From assembly GCA_021234155.1 (NCBI GenBank), contig JAJEKV010000077.1, forward strand, positions 1,944,827-2,008,826: a stretch of 64,000 nucleotides of DNA, written 5' to 3'. A program made the position numbers and the translations under genes. The notes beneath the pieces are model-generated. The model was given only the letters and a program-made list of their open reading frames with translations. It had not been told where the DNA came from and did not search any database. Below, piece by piece: positions 23,570 through 35,224 of the stretch (positions within the stretch are counted from its first letter, which is position 1; each line of letters starts with the position of its first letter). Origin of the DNA: Isoetes taiwanensis. Its lineage: Eukaryota > Streptophyta > Lycopodiopsida > Isoetales > Isoetaceae.

Positions 23570-25698
23570 ATGGTATGTCTATTTTTAGTGACCCTATTTA
23601 TTCTATGTATGACATGTTTGGAAATACAGAACCATAGAAGCATCGAGAGGGATTGTCAAGGAAGACTCCATATGGTGGACACGAGTAAAAAATGTAAGAA
23701 GAAGATCGTTCACTGCAAATTTCTATCAAAAATACTTGATAAAGTCTGCCTTCCTAAAATCATAAATAAGGTTATGATTGAAATACTTGGTGACACTGGG
23801 GTAGACATTATGGAGGAAACCATGTTTGCGTGGAGGTACACAGAATGTCTTAAGGACATCTGTTACAAACCATTTATTGTCTTTGCTCAAGATAAGGAGC
23901 CAGGGTGTCCTTGCTCTAATCCTAATTTGAAGAGGTTTATTGAACCTGGAAGTGGGCATGTTAGAACCACTAGTCTTGATATCATTCACAATAAGTTACT
24001 TAAGAACTTATTTGAGAAAGGACTAAGCCATATCCCGGATAAATGCCTGGAATGGGATGAATTAAAAAAGGAGCTCATGGATGTCATAGATAAAATTCTG
24101 GAATTTCACAGATTTAAATTATCAGAAATCATGGATCTGAAGACAGACGTGATCAAGGCAAAAGTTCTGGAGCAGATTAAGGATAAATTACATGTTGCTT
24201 TCAAAAACGATAGCACTAGAAAATTTGCCATGAATGACAAAGCAGTAATCCGAAATATTGAGTGGCTCACCAAAAATTTCTATATTGCTGGGGTGGACAA
24301 AGCGTCCAATAATCCAGCTTTTATTTGTCCTCTGTATATCAGAAATTTGGCACTAAAAAGACTGGATAGTTCGGATTTTGAACCCGTACATGAGAACTTA
24401 GATAAATTAACACTGGCCATAAAGGATGGCATCCAGGATAACGTTGGTAATATTGTTATTGAATCGGACCGGCTACCATACCTTTTGGGACCTGTTTAAA
24501 GCCCATAAAGGAGACTTCGTGTGGATTACCAATGCTCATGGTTACGTGTATCTGAGAAATATCTCAAATGATCACCTCACGTCACGAATATGATATTAAC
24601 AATATGGCGATATTTCCAAAATGCTATGTGCCGGCATGTTTACATTGTTTCTGGTAAGATTAATGCTAATTGGATCATTGGCTGGGTCTATGATATTGCC
24701 ATCAATCTACCGCTAAGATTAACGAGATTTTTGTGGTCGACATTACTAGATGCTATGAAAGCATACCTTTAGGAGGAAGTAATGGCATATGCCGGTGATG
24801 AAAATGGTAGGCGAGGTAGCTTGGACCTATATGCATTCAAAAAACAAAAGATTTCAGTTATGGATTAAGAAAGGAATAAATGAAACATATGTGGCAAAGT
24901 GGTTTAAGCAAGAACCTAAGGGAGGTGTTGGTCGAGAATGGCTTGAAGATTTTTGTAAGGCTAACAACCGGTTAGTTTACAAATTGTTTCGTCAAACTAG
25001 GAGGTAAAATATGGAGGCAAAGGTGTGGTATACCCATGGGTTTTTTCTTGACCCATCTTTGGTGCAACCTTTATCTTGCTTGGTATGAAGTGTCCTTTAT
25101 CAAGAAATTTGGCGATGCAAAGTTGATTTGACATAATCTGACGTTCAAGCACACATTTAGATACATGGATGATCTGATTGCTATCAACTGCCCTGAAATT
25201 AAAAAGTTTCTACAAAAGGAAAAGTCAGAACAGGATGGCAATACTTGGATTTATGATCTTGACAAACTTGGCATTAAAGAGGAAACTATAGTGACAAATA
25301 CAGATGACCCTGATGTATTTTTCAGTTCAGGAGCCAATTTCCTTAACATGAGCATTGTGATTGCTAATAGAGCCAATGGGATTTATTTCACTACTAGGTA
25401 TGACAAAAGGGATAAGTTACCCTTTGAGACTATCAAATTTATTCATGCTAGTGGATGCAGACCATATTATCAAGCTCGAAACATCATTATCTCTCAGGTA
25501 CTCCCGTATATGTATGTCAATTCTAACCCTGATATGGCAGCAAAGGATATATGTGGCCTTATCCATAGTTTTGTAAACAATGGGTTTGACAAAAATGGAC
25601 TTCTAAGGAAGATTATACAGTACATACAGAACAGCAAATTCCCAGGTCTGAAATATGATCACCAAGTACTCCTACAAGAAATCAAAGCAAGGATATAA
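23570..25698 (+). CDS. Penelope-like reverse transcriptase (frames broken)
   Basis: The first frame (23570-24499, 309 codons, N-terminal 20 residues probably intronic) has CPCSNPNL...GHVRTTSLDIIHN and VDKASNNPAFICPLYIRNL. The RT continues after frameshifts: FKAHKGDFVWITNAH near 24490, then VVDITRCYESIPLGG near 24730 (palm motif A with its aspartate). Later come NLYLAWYE near 25070, FRYMDDLIAIN at 25156 (motif C, catalytic DD) and an intact 177-codon C-terminal frame to 25698. The C-terminal frame has GIYFTTRYDKRDKLPFE. The DKxxxN and GHV blocks resemble Penelope-like and related eukaryotic RTs rather than LINE or LTR types. No C-terminal GIY-YIG nuclease follows the stop. Confidence 0.7.
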
Positions 25699-26331
25699 GA
25701 GGTATGACCTGACGAACATTGTAGGGTTTTTTTTTCTAAATAAAAAAATGGCTCTCTAAGTATTATAGGTTGAGGCAAGACCCTTACTGTAAAAAGTAGG
25801 GTCTTGCCCACCCTATTTTTACATGTTTTCCTTTTGAAATAAGGGTCTACCTTTTCCTACGGAAGGAGGAAGGGTTTTTTTTCTGTAAATTACTAGTATA
25901 TTACATGTTTAGGATAACATAACCAAGCTTACATGACCATACGGATCTAGTGGAGCAATGGAAGAAAGTGTATGATATGCTTAGACACCATTGGGTTAGT
26001 TATAAACATAATATGGTGCATAATAGGGATTGAACCATTGTATTGTGGCAATGGTATGCTAAAATTAATGGACGGGATGGCAAATACTGGGAGTATTATG
26101 GCAGTATAGGCATGCTTTTATTGGACATTAGGGTATGCACTCCATTTTATGGCACAGCTTCGGAATTTAGGTGCTGTGAGCCGGAAGTTTTTATGGCAAT
26201 GGGCAGTAATTCCAAAACCCCAAAAAAAATTCTCACCCTGAAGCCGGATATCGCAGTTATGAGCGAGGACGGTATCTTGACCTTAAAGATCCGGTAGACC
26301 AGAATACTATGCCCATGTAAAGGCATTAGGT

Positions 26332-26626
26332 ATGGCTGATTTTTCCGATAGCTCTAGCTCTGAAGAAGAGCGCCTTAACAACCTAGTTTTGGATAGAGAG
26401 ATTGAGTTTTGCCTGCTTTCTGTGAGTGAATCAACTATGGAGAGATATGGTAGAGAGAGGAGGTAATTCCGACCCCAAAAGAGGGTATTCCGGAAATCAA
26501 GGACCAAAGTTTTCAAAAAGAGGTGGATATGGACGTGGTGGCTATGGCTACAATTACAATGACCCAACTTTTGTCCCTGAAACTCAGGAAGATGAAGGCT
26601 ACAATTCGGATCAAGAAACCTATCAG
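26332..26626 (+). pseudogene. Penelope-like element, exon 1 of unit 2
   Basis: The start is better preserved than in unit 1: ATG at 26332 opens MADFSDSSSSEEERLNN. The frame is lost at about 26452, where GAGA is repeated relative to unit 1. The remainder reads KFSKRGGYGRGGYGYNYN and ends DQETYQ at CAG|GT. Each unit is broken where the other is intact, so the family's ancestral exon is recoverable by comparison. An upstream frame at 26043-26297 is probably leader. Confidence 0.65.
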
Positions 26627-27562
26627 GTAGTTTCTATTTTGCTTGAAACTATGGTCTTCTCTTATGTAAACATGATAGGACATACTCTGAAAGTTTATAA
26701 GAATCAGACTTAAGGTCCAATGTATAACCTATGAAATAGTGATTAAGAGGCTATATATCCCCAAAAAAAAGTGGATGTTTCTGAAGTCTTGTATTACTTA
26801 TTGTCATATGATGAAGTTTTGATACATGAAAGGATAATATCTAATGTAGCAGTCGCTGTTCTATTTTTGTTCGCTGTTCTATTTTTGATCATTAGTCTAG
26901 TTGAAGTCATGTTGAGGTGATTATTCAAATAAACAATGCTCTAGGCTGCACATCTTGCAATGAAAGTAGTGTGTTTGGAGTTATAAACAAAGGATGGAAT
27001 TATGAGAAAGCATGGTAAAGAGTAAATAAATAGACTTGTTTTATGTGATATTGGGAGCATCCTGTCCCGTTGCATGTTAAAAGCAGGGCTGTAAAATGGC
27101 TATAGAGAAAACAGATAATTTGAGTCTCTTGACCCTTAGGCATAAGTATTATGATTAAATAAATAGATGACCTTTGGTTTGTCTTTTCTAGTCGTCAAAA
27201 GTAAGAACAATCAAGACATGAAAGTATCCTGAACTATTTTGATAATGGATTATGTAATAAAATTGACTCTGTGTCATTAAAGTATGATGGGCCTCTTGAA
27301 GGAATTTGGGTTTTTTTTTAAAAAAGACAAAGCCTGTGTATAGTAATACCAAGACCAAAGGAGCTCACTTTGGTTGAGGGCCGATAATACTACCGAGGGA
27401 TTGACCAAGGTAGATGATTGTTCTAGTTCGGCTGTTGTCAAGGCTAGTACAGTCTGGGTTTTTTTTTTTTTTTTTTTTTTTTTTTGAAATATGTGCTTGT
27501 TTACAAGTTCTATAGGGCATGGAAAACAAAAAACTAAAACATTTTAACATGTATATTTGCAG

Positions 27563-27816
27563 GTCTGATGGTTGAACCAGAGAGAATGAAAGAAGCGGCA
27601 AAGATATTACTTGAAGATTGGTCATAGATGACTCCCCGGTATATACGTCAAGTATACGTGCATTAAGGGATAGATGGGATCTTCCTTTTTTCCCAAAGTT
27701 GGCTATTGACGGAGGAACACTTGCTGGGGATGCCCTACATCCATGAGGCCAAGGAATCATTAATAATTCGATGCAGGCTATATGCTTCTTGGGGAACAAA
27801 CTATATGCTTCTTGGG
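27563..27816 (+). pseudogene. FAD-dependent monooxygenase, C-terminal exon
   Basis: After an acceptor (TATTTGCAG) the frame reads VEPERMKEAAKILLEDW. After a one-base shift it continues DSPVYTSSIRALRDRW, FPKLAIDGG and LAGDALHP, followed by a stop and GQG. GDALHP...GQG is the GD motif of flavoprotein hydroxylases, contacting the ribityl chain of FAD. The usual residues between HP and GQG are missing. A 17-bp direct repeat (CTATATGCTTCTTGGGG) lies at 27778 and 27801. With exon 1 at 19198 this brackets the Penelope-like element, suggesting insertion into an intron of this gene or gene fragment. Confidence 0.65.
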
Positions 27817-27871
27817 GTAATTACATATGTCAATTCAATTGTGTTTATGTTCATGCAAGTTGGGTTCCTTT

Positions 27872-28105
27872 GATGGTTTTTGCTATTGATTCTTTTCTTT
27901 GTTTAATCTGATGAACAAACAATAATTTTTGCCCTTTATCAGTTCTGGATTAAGTACTTGCACCTCTAACCTTATCATGAGTTTCTCTGATGGTTTTTGC
28001 TGTTGATTCTTTTCTTTGTTTAATCTGATGAATAAGCAATAATTCTTGCTCTTTATCAGTTCTGCACTAGGTTCTGGAAAGGTATTTATGCACACTAGAT
28101 TTTTT
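27872..28105 (+). repeat. Two-copy tandem duplication, 117-bp period
   Basis: GATGGTTTTTGCTATTGATTC at 27872 recurs as GATGGTTTTTGCTGTTGATTC at 27989, followed in both by TTTTCTTTGTTTAATCTGAT and TTTATCAGTTCTG. Non-coding. Confidence 0.85.
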
Positions 28106-28135
28106 TATTGTAAGGTTTGATTCTATGACAAGAAT

Positions 28136-29468
28136 TTTTTTTTTTTTTTTGATGAACGTGGACCTTTATTACTCAAAAGAATACAAAGAGTACATGGGGG
28201 ACTCAAAACCCAGTGGAGAAGATATCCACTAGAGCAACACTACCCACCACATACATAACATAGAAAAGCGCAGAACACGGATCACCATGAGCACAACTGC
28301 TTTTGCTATGGTAGTAGGTGAATCAAGATATTGCTCCCCAAATGACACTTTTGATGTCATCCTTTAGGAAAAACACTTATACGCCTTCACAATGCGACTA
28401 CGGGCATCGCTAAGCACTTTGCGTATCTGAAAAGAGGCTCCCTTGAAGATGAGGAGATTTCGCCCTTCCAGATGGACCAGATGATCCAAGCAGATGCTAA
28501 GTGGAAAGCCCTCTTTGCCAACTTGTCCCAAGAACTAGGATAGACTGACAATAGGACCTGCTGACTATTCAAGTCACAATGGAAAAGACTCAGAAGCCAC
28601 TGCCAAGCAAGTCGAACATGGTAACACAAAAAAAGCAATTGCTCAATTGTCTCATCCCTCTAGCGTGCAAAGAGGGCAGATCACGAGACTTCGGGCTAAA
28701 ATTGATGAACAATAGTGTTTACCCAAGACGCATCTATGAGTGATCGCCACCATAAAATGGATAGCTTAGGATGAAGCAATTTATCCCATACCCATCGCCA
28801 GACTGCTTTACGATGAGGCTCGGGAATAACTAAAGGCCACTTTGGTGATGGAGGCAACACCTCAGGATGAAGCGGGGACCACATACATCGAGTGCACTGT
28901 GTGCTCCTCCTTAACACTACCATGAACTACCCAGTACAGGGGAGCCACGCCTTGTGGGGTGGAGGAAGTGTAGCAGCTACTTTTCCCAAATGCCCCGGTC
29001 CCCAACGAAGGAGAAGGAACTTCAATTTGAACTCATTCCACGCCAACAATCTTGTCTCATTATACCATGAAGATACCGCGGAGCATACCTGCCTGCTCGC
29101 CACCGACGCGTTGCAATCAATGGATGGAGTAAGAGACCGGGGACAACTGCTCGGACATCCCAAAGGGATCCACCAACAATCGGGTCAGAGGGATACATTG
29201 TGGGCCATTGGATGGAATCGAAACAAAGTGCGCCACGGTCCCAAAGCGACTAGCAACCCCTTGAGAAAAGGGGAGATGCATTAGGATATGGAGAAAGTGG
29301 ATAGAATAATGCCCATGGGAGGAGAGGCTTAATTGATGGAGAGCCAAAGGAAATGCACATCTGTAAAGACTGGTGAATGAGATGCAGACCTGGAGAATTA
29401 TCAAAGCATTATTGAGAATCGCCATATGAACTCTGGAGAAGTCAGCACCTTGCTCTGGAGAAGAAAGT
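28136..29468 (-). mobile_element. 5'-truncated plant LINE with target-site duplication
   Basis: TGACAAGAAT occurs at 28126-28135 and 29469-29478, directly outside the element. The inner left edge is a T run, which is the poly(A) tail on the minus strand. Broken minus-strand frames give LNNALIILQVCISF near 29410, AVWRWVWDKLLHPK then LSILWWRSLIDA near 28770, and LASAWIIWSIWKG near 28470. These are the zinc-binding RT C-terminal region (zf-RVT) and the IWxxR end of plant L1 ORF2. Only the last 1.3 kb of a LINE was copied, the usual result of incomplete target-primed reverse transcription. Confidence 0.85.
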
Positions 29469-29479
29469 GACAAGAATAA

Positions 29480-30280
29480 AAATATTTGCTCAGGGATCAC
29501 TTCATTGGTGGATCAATAGGTTTAGATGCAGTGATTGAGGTATACAAGTTGTTTTATGCAAGCTATCTATAGTTTCTTATCTGAGACTTAGGTATATTTT
29601 CTTAATCTGTTGGCTGTTAAAGTTGTTAATTTGATCGAAATAGAAGAGCTATCTGAGTTGGACATTCCATTCTTTAGTATTAATATGTCGGTTAGAATCA
29701 AGGTATGGATATCTATCTTTGTGCTCCTGATTTACCTTTCAGCTTACAGAGAGTTACTCCTTTCCCAGCTACCAGTTCCAGGAATCAGACAAGATATTGC
29801 AAAGTCACTCATAAAAAGGAATTCTTCAATTTTGTTTGCATTGTAGTATGTATTGTGCAAATATGCCACAAGTGTTAGCCAAGTGATATTTTGGCCACTT
29901 CTTTGCTAACAAGCATGGATATCCACTTTGAAAAAAGCAACGTTAGCCTTAAATCATGAGCCATTTTAATCTGCTGATGCTCAATAATATGTCTACTTTG
30001 ATTAACATTAGACTCTGGTACTTGGAAATCTATATTCTTCTTGCAGGTTTTTTGGATCTCATTGCTGGGCATCTCGGCCAACATCTATTGGAGCTCTCTT
30101 ATAGGGGGCAAAGCAGAATTCTATATACATTTTGTCTATCTTATTGGTCTGCTACTATATTTTGAAGTGGTTGCTAATTTCAATGCAACTATTTCCTTCT
30201 TTTTGGATCACTACACTAAATACTTTGCTAATGTGGAAGCTTCTACTCCCATTAGTAAGACTATTGTATGGCTTTAATTA
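29480..30280 (+). CDS. Possible exons of a multi-pass membrane protein
   Basis: Three plus-strand pieces look exonic. 29495-29540 reads DHFIGGSIGLDAVIE and ends GAG|GT. 29610-29846 contains VWISIFVLLIYLSAYRELL. 30048-30277 follows a TTCTTGCAG acceptor, has WISLLGISANIYWSSLIGG and FYIHFVYLIGLLLYFEVVA, and ends in a stop. Hydrophobic spans of 18-22 residues suggest membrane segments. I do not recognise the family. The LINE at 28136-29468 lies just upstream. It may be a real host gene fragment or chance open frames in AT-rich DNA. Confidence 0.35.
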
Positions 30281-30289
30281 ATTAATGGA

Positions 30290-31780
30290 AAAAACATCTC
30301 TCACCTTCAAAAAAAAAAAAACTAGTAAAAAGCACACCAGAAGGCTTTGGCAAAGTTTTTTTGTTTTAGAAAATGGCTAGGCATTTATCTAATCAAGATT
30401 GAATAAGAGAAAGTGGATCTTATTATGATCCAATAGTTCTTTGTTTTATTTGGCATTGTGTGGTTTGATCTTTCTTGATATTGTTATGATTTGCTTTAAT
30501 TTTGATTGTTGTCACTTGAAGTTCAAATTCAAAGTTGTTTTCAAGAAAAAGAAAGTTGCTTTTTAAATGAAGCGATGAAGCTATGCAAAACTTATGTTTG
30601 TCACAATGTATATATAAATAAAGGAAAGAAGTCATTATCAATATCCAATAATATGGTAAAGAAAAAGCTATATAGGGTATAAGGGGAATGCAATATTAAA
30701 GATCTTCGACAATATAAAAAGAATAGTGGTTTCCACATTAAAATTGAGAGCCTCTATGAAAGTTGGTCCTCTAGGCTTGTACGATAGTCGCATTCTCCTT
30801 CTTTGTTCATCTAACTACTCAATTCTTGATAGTATACAAGTTCTTGCTCATTGGGCATAACGTAAATTGCACTGCTGCATTATAGCTTTAAAAGGAAAGA
30901 TGCTCACAAAATACACACTTTAGGCAAAAAAGCAATTTACGATTTTATGAGTAAGAATAAGAAAAGCAGGGACATTGATGACGACCATGTGGATGGTGGT
31001 TGATATTAAGAGTATACTAGGTGGTGTAGGTTCTGAAATAAGCATAAAGGAAGACACTAAAAACAATAAAATCATACAAGATGGAGTTGGATCTCCAAGA
31101 TTGTTCAGTTTTAAGAAGAAAGTAACTTCAATATATTGCTTCAGCAAAAGTCATCTCCAAAAGAGGTCCAAGATTATGTCTTTCTTCTTGGTGCTAGGAA
31201 TCAACCATTAAAAAATGACCACTTGAAAATGCTAAGGAAACTTTTGGTGTATATGAAAACATATGGAATGACCAATCTTACTCTTTGGTTTATGTGCATA
31301 TGACCAATCTGTTCATTGCGATATAAGAGTATACATGATATTTTTCGGTTTTAGTGTGCATCAAAATCTATGAACAATTAAGAAGTGAGAAAATGTACAA
31401 ATTTGAAAATGCTCACCTATACGGTCCAAAGTTAAATTTATCTTCATAAAGACGCGCGATCTGAGAACCAAGCTACCATGCGGTTTGAAGCTCACAAGAA
31501 GAAGGGAATTAATTTGAGGTATTCAAAGCTTCAACCAATCATGTCCCGATATGGAACCATATCTCAAAACTATGTCGTTACATCTAATGATCTTTCTTAT
31601 ACTCCAAATTTTGTCATTGCTCGCTTGAATTAGTTGGGCTCAGGGTAATTCCTTTGGCCTCAATTGTTGGTCTTCTTCCAATTGTTGTTCATCCGCAATT
31701 TCAGGTTCAAAAAAAATGTGCCAAAGTGCAGATTATTTAAATCCATTCAAAGCATGAGCTCTGTTAAAGCAAGCGAGAAG
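30290..31780. other. Intergenic stretch, no supported gene
   Basis: AT-rich sequence with A runs near 30308 and 31700. Frames of 75-78 codons near 30920-31211 have no recognisable motif. I see no terminal repeats. Confidence 0.45.
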
Positions 31781-33060
31781 ATACAACAATGCCAAATTGA
31801 AACTAGGCATCCCGATTTCACTTGAGCAAATGCACTTGCCCCATAACATATTAGGTCACATTCCGGACATCTTGTCCGACATGACAAAGCTTGATACATA
31901 TAGATGTCTCATACAACAATTTATCGGGGAGATGTTCCCCGATCATGGAAAAAGGTTCACGATTTCCTATCCTCTGTCATTTGCGGGCAAACCGAAGTTG
32001 TGCACTTCAAATACATTCGGCACTTGCGAATATGCGAGAAATTTCATCAAGCAAAAAGGACCAAAAGGGGCATTCTTTTGGGATAATTCTTGGAGTTGTC
32101 TTTTAGTTGTTTATTGTAATCACTATCCGTGTCGAGGAAGGGCAAATCAAGAATCTTCTTTATCAATGGTTCCAAGAAACCTGCCGGCAGCAGAAGTATT
32201 GCATGCCATGAGAGAAGTTAACTAACGATAATATTGTAGGAAAAAGGTGCACATGGAATAGTATATGAAGTCATTTGTAGATCCGGACAAGAACTTGCAC
32301 TAAAGAAACCGGAGGTATTTAGAAAGGCGGCGAGGAGCAACATTTGTAAGGAAGTTAGAAATTGTAGGCAAGTTACAACATAGAAATCTAATAAACATCA
32401 TTGGATACTCAGCCCAAAATGGAATTGGTTACATCATATATGAGTACAAGTAACTAGAATGCTCGCATGGGACACCGCTCTTGATTGGAAAAAAAGATAC
32501 AACATTGTATTAGGCACCGCACATGGATTCTCGCAAAGATGATGCTCATCCTCATTCATCATGACATCAAATCCAGCCATATTCATTACACTTCTAACAT
32601 GGAGCCTTGCATCACGGACTCAGGAATAGCGAGAATTGATTGACAAAGATGGGCTATCAGAAGCGCTATAGTTGGGACATATGGATACATGGCACCGTGT
32701 AAATCCAAAGATCTCAAAATATTTACGCAATTTAATTTTTTTATCTAACATGCATAATTTTCCGGATAGAGTATTGTTACACTATGAAAGTGGATGCAAG
32801 GTTGATGTTTATGCCTTCGCAAGGTTGATCCCAATTTTTCATAAAATGTGGATTTCGGAAAGTGGGCAACACTTGATATCCAGCAAACAGAGTCTCTGTT
32901 GACAAGGTTTTTGATTCCGGGATAAGGCAATATAAAGGGAAAGGAAGATGAGGAGATACTTCATCGTTACGAGGTCGACGTTCTGTACACAAATGAGATC
33001 CGCGTGCCAAACCAACTATGCAAGAAATTGCCAACTTTTTCTGTAAGCAATCCTGAGTAA
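31781..33060 (+). pseudogene. LRR receptor-like kinase, decayed
   Basis: Reading across frames in order: LPHNILGHIPDILSDMTKL, then IDVSYNNLSG (a leucine-rich repeat, 31830-31935), a short juxtamembrane segment, and GIILGVVF (membrane start, about 32080). Next are a linker, ELALKKPE near 32300 (kinase lysine region), KLEIVGKLQHRNLINIIGYS near 32360, IVGTYGYMAP near 32670 (activation segment) and VDVYAFARL near 32795. These match plant LRR-kinases, which perceive ligands at the cell surface and signal through a Ser/Thr kinase domain. Stops and frameshifts break it throughout, and the catalytic HRD loop is not clear. The N-terminal LRR array is missing. Confidence 0.75.
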
Positions 33061-33204
33061 ATCGATGCTGCTATGGGATAGTTGCGCTTGCAAAAATAGT
33101 CTGGCATTTTCCCAATGAGTCAAGAGCTTGTTCAGTAACATTTTTGAACAACCATTTACTCTGTATGTTTTACTTAGAAAATGTACAAATCACATGCATC
33201 GATT

Positions 33205-33315
33205 CATCCGAGTCATTTTCGGCAAACTGCAATTTGTGCACTTCAAATACATCCCGCACTTTGGAATTTATCAAGCAAAAGGGACTAAAAGGGGCATTCA
33301 ATTCAACATGCATTT
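33205..33315 (+). pseudogene. Second copy of the LRR-kinase juxtamembrane segment
   Basis: GGCAAACTGCAATTTGTGCA, CTTCAAATACATCCCGCACTT and AAGCAAAAGGGACTAAAAGG repeat the sequence at 31980-32075 with about 20 % differences. The earlier copy keeps an extra 20 bases (TGCGAATATGCGAGAAAT) missing here. It is a partial duplicate of the neighbouring receptor-kinase relic, or a remnant of a second tandem gene. Confidence 0.7.
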
Positions 33316-33319
33316 GTAG

Positions 33320-35035
33320 TTCATACTGTTATGCAAAGGGATCATGGACATCAAATTTGTTTCTTCACTCTAACTAAATTAAGCTCTGGACTTGCACCCT
33401 AGTTTGATAGAATGGGTATCCACATCTAGCAAGACTTGATTGCATGTATGTGCTACATATCCACCTCTAAACAATTGCTTCCATATGGTGTTTTGCGGGA
33501 ACCAAGTATAACATAGATTTCCATCTAAACTTTAGATATACACTGCCACTATGAGTGTATAGGCAAATGGGCATACAATCGACATTCAAACCTCTCGGGG
33601 CTTGCACAATTATGCAAGGAGATAGTATGAAAGTTTAGGCTTAATGGCTCTAGTGTAGGATATTTACATCCCATATTTTCATCCCCGGCTCTGCATGTTC
33701 AAACCAAATCATGGGTGAAGGATTAGGCCACGGCGTGATATATGATATTCAATCCATACAAGCTACTTTAACACGGCCTAGTTAACGTAGGTGGATGAAT
33801 TCAGCAAGCATTACATGATTTTGATAAAATCAAGGGGCTAACCATATTGTGTGTCCCATAGAGAAGCGGCGGAGATCGGCTGGGCTTCGAGAGATGCTAG
33901 TGGGGTTTCCAAAGCTCCTTTGCCATAGGAGTTCGCAAAACTCATGGCATTCAAATTTGATTTTACCAAGACAATTGAAACTCCCTCAAAGATCGGATCT
34001 GAAGATATCTGGGTTGAAGAAGAAAGCAGAGTTTTGTTCGTCAAACCCTAGATATAAAGCTTACGTGTAAAACCAAGAAGATAAAATGAGAAGCGGTTGT
34101 ATCCAATGGCGCATACTTTTGGAAAGGATGCCATAAGCAAATTCCATTCGGCCAGCACAAGTAAAGTTATCCAATGCCTTTCCAATGCCTTTTCACATTT
34201 TGGAAAACGAGAATTGTCCCGTGCGGCCGCTTGATCGAGATACCAACAAGGAGAAGCGAAGTATTTTTTTAAAAAGCGGCAAAGCTTAAGATCCGTGTTA
34301 ACCCTAAATAAAACATCAATCTATAGCCCAAAATCAATCTTCGACCCGCATAAAAGAAAATTGCAAAGCTTTAAAGCTTGGAGAGCGGGGAAGATGGAAA
34401 ACGAATATGGAAAACGAAGGTTGGAATGAGGTGTGATTCAGGTAATGCACGCGTTGAAAAACCATAAAATTTGGAAAACCGCAACAAAGAAGGACACCAG
34501 AATTCTATAGCCATTTCATATTATTGGAATGGAGGTTATGTCGAATCGATGATCCATTCACGGGGTTGCGTCTTTCTCCCATCTCCGTTCTATTTTCTTG
34601 GCCATTTTCTAATTTCCTCGACCCTTATTTATGAAACTAGAGATTCAATGGTGGAGATTGATGCCACTTCGATTTTGATTAGGTGGAAATTACACGTGAT
34701 AGGCTAGAATTTGAGGAAAGGCTGTAGGCCCGGTAGGGCTGGTGTGCTAAAAAAAGAAAAAAGCAACGTCAATGAGACTTTCTGTTACAAATGCTGTATA
34801 TGTGAGGCATAAAATAAGAAAAGATGTCAATGAAAAGATGTTGTAAGTGCTTGATTGCAAACACATTTTCGAGATGAGATTATACCCTTCCACAAGAAAA
34901 GCAAATAAATGCGGAGATACGAAAACAACCACCAACATAAATGCTCACTTCCTAGTGTAAGTAAGTACACATATAAGCTAAAAATTTGTACACTCTCTCG
35001 ATCTTACTAAAAACAACCACCAAGCCAAAATCAAC
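33320..35035. other. Intergenic stretch, no supported gene
   Basis: Mixed AT-rich DNA with frames under 80 codons and no recognised motif. It contains a few poly(A)/poly(T) runs but no clear element boundary. Confidence 0.45.
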
Positions 35036-35180
35036 CTTAATTTTTGGGTTGCCCCTAGGGAGGCAAATCCTTGCTTATGTGAGTTTTTGGCTTATTCTAG
35101 GTATATGTTGGAATATACCTAGGATATACCGATAACTGCTTCAAACCTATTGTTCCCTGTAAACTGGCGGTCACCTGCGT
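35036..35180 (+). repeat. Dispersed module A, copy 3 (hairpin end)
   Basis: Starts AATTTTTGGGTTGCCC, like the reverse strand of copy 1, then AGGCAAATCC, TTATGTGAGTTTTTGGC, the long hairpin (35092-35127, imperfect here) and CCCTGTAAACTGGCGGTC. After about 145 bp it diverges from copies 1 and 2 and runs into an LRR fragment instead of the FAD leader. Confidence 0.75.
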
Positions 35181-35224
35181 TCTGGATCGAGGATGTTTGA
35201 ACCGGGTTAACTGGCAAGGCAGAC

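Larger units (their letters stand above)
19465..27485 (+). mobile_element. Penelope-like retroelement, 1.25 tandem units
   Basis: One long unit (about 19488-25876) is followed directly by the start of a second one (25877-about 27466). The shared sequence forms direct repeats at 19488-21570 and 25877-27466, like the pseudo-LTRs of tandem Penelope-like elements. GAAATATG flanks the composite at 19457-19464 and 27486-27493 as a candidate 8-bp target duplication. T runs of variable length sit at the left end, the internal joint and the right end. Unit 2 lacks about 500 bp of the leader intron and everything after it. The unit encodes an acidic/RGG N-terminus, further exons and a reverse transcriptase. 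No protease, RNase H or integrase is seen, which argues against an LTR retrotransposon. Confidence 0.7.

Noticed and set aside
19488-27466. Direct repeats taken as LTRs of a retrotransposon or an endogenous pararetrovirus
   Set aside because: No protease, RNase H, integrase, movement protein or coat motif between them; the repeat itself contains a coding exon, which suits a tandem second unit better.
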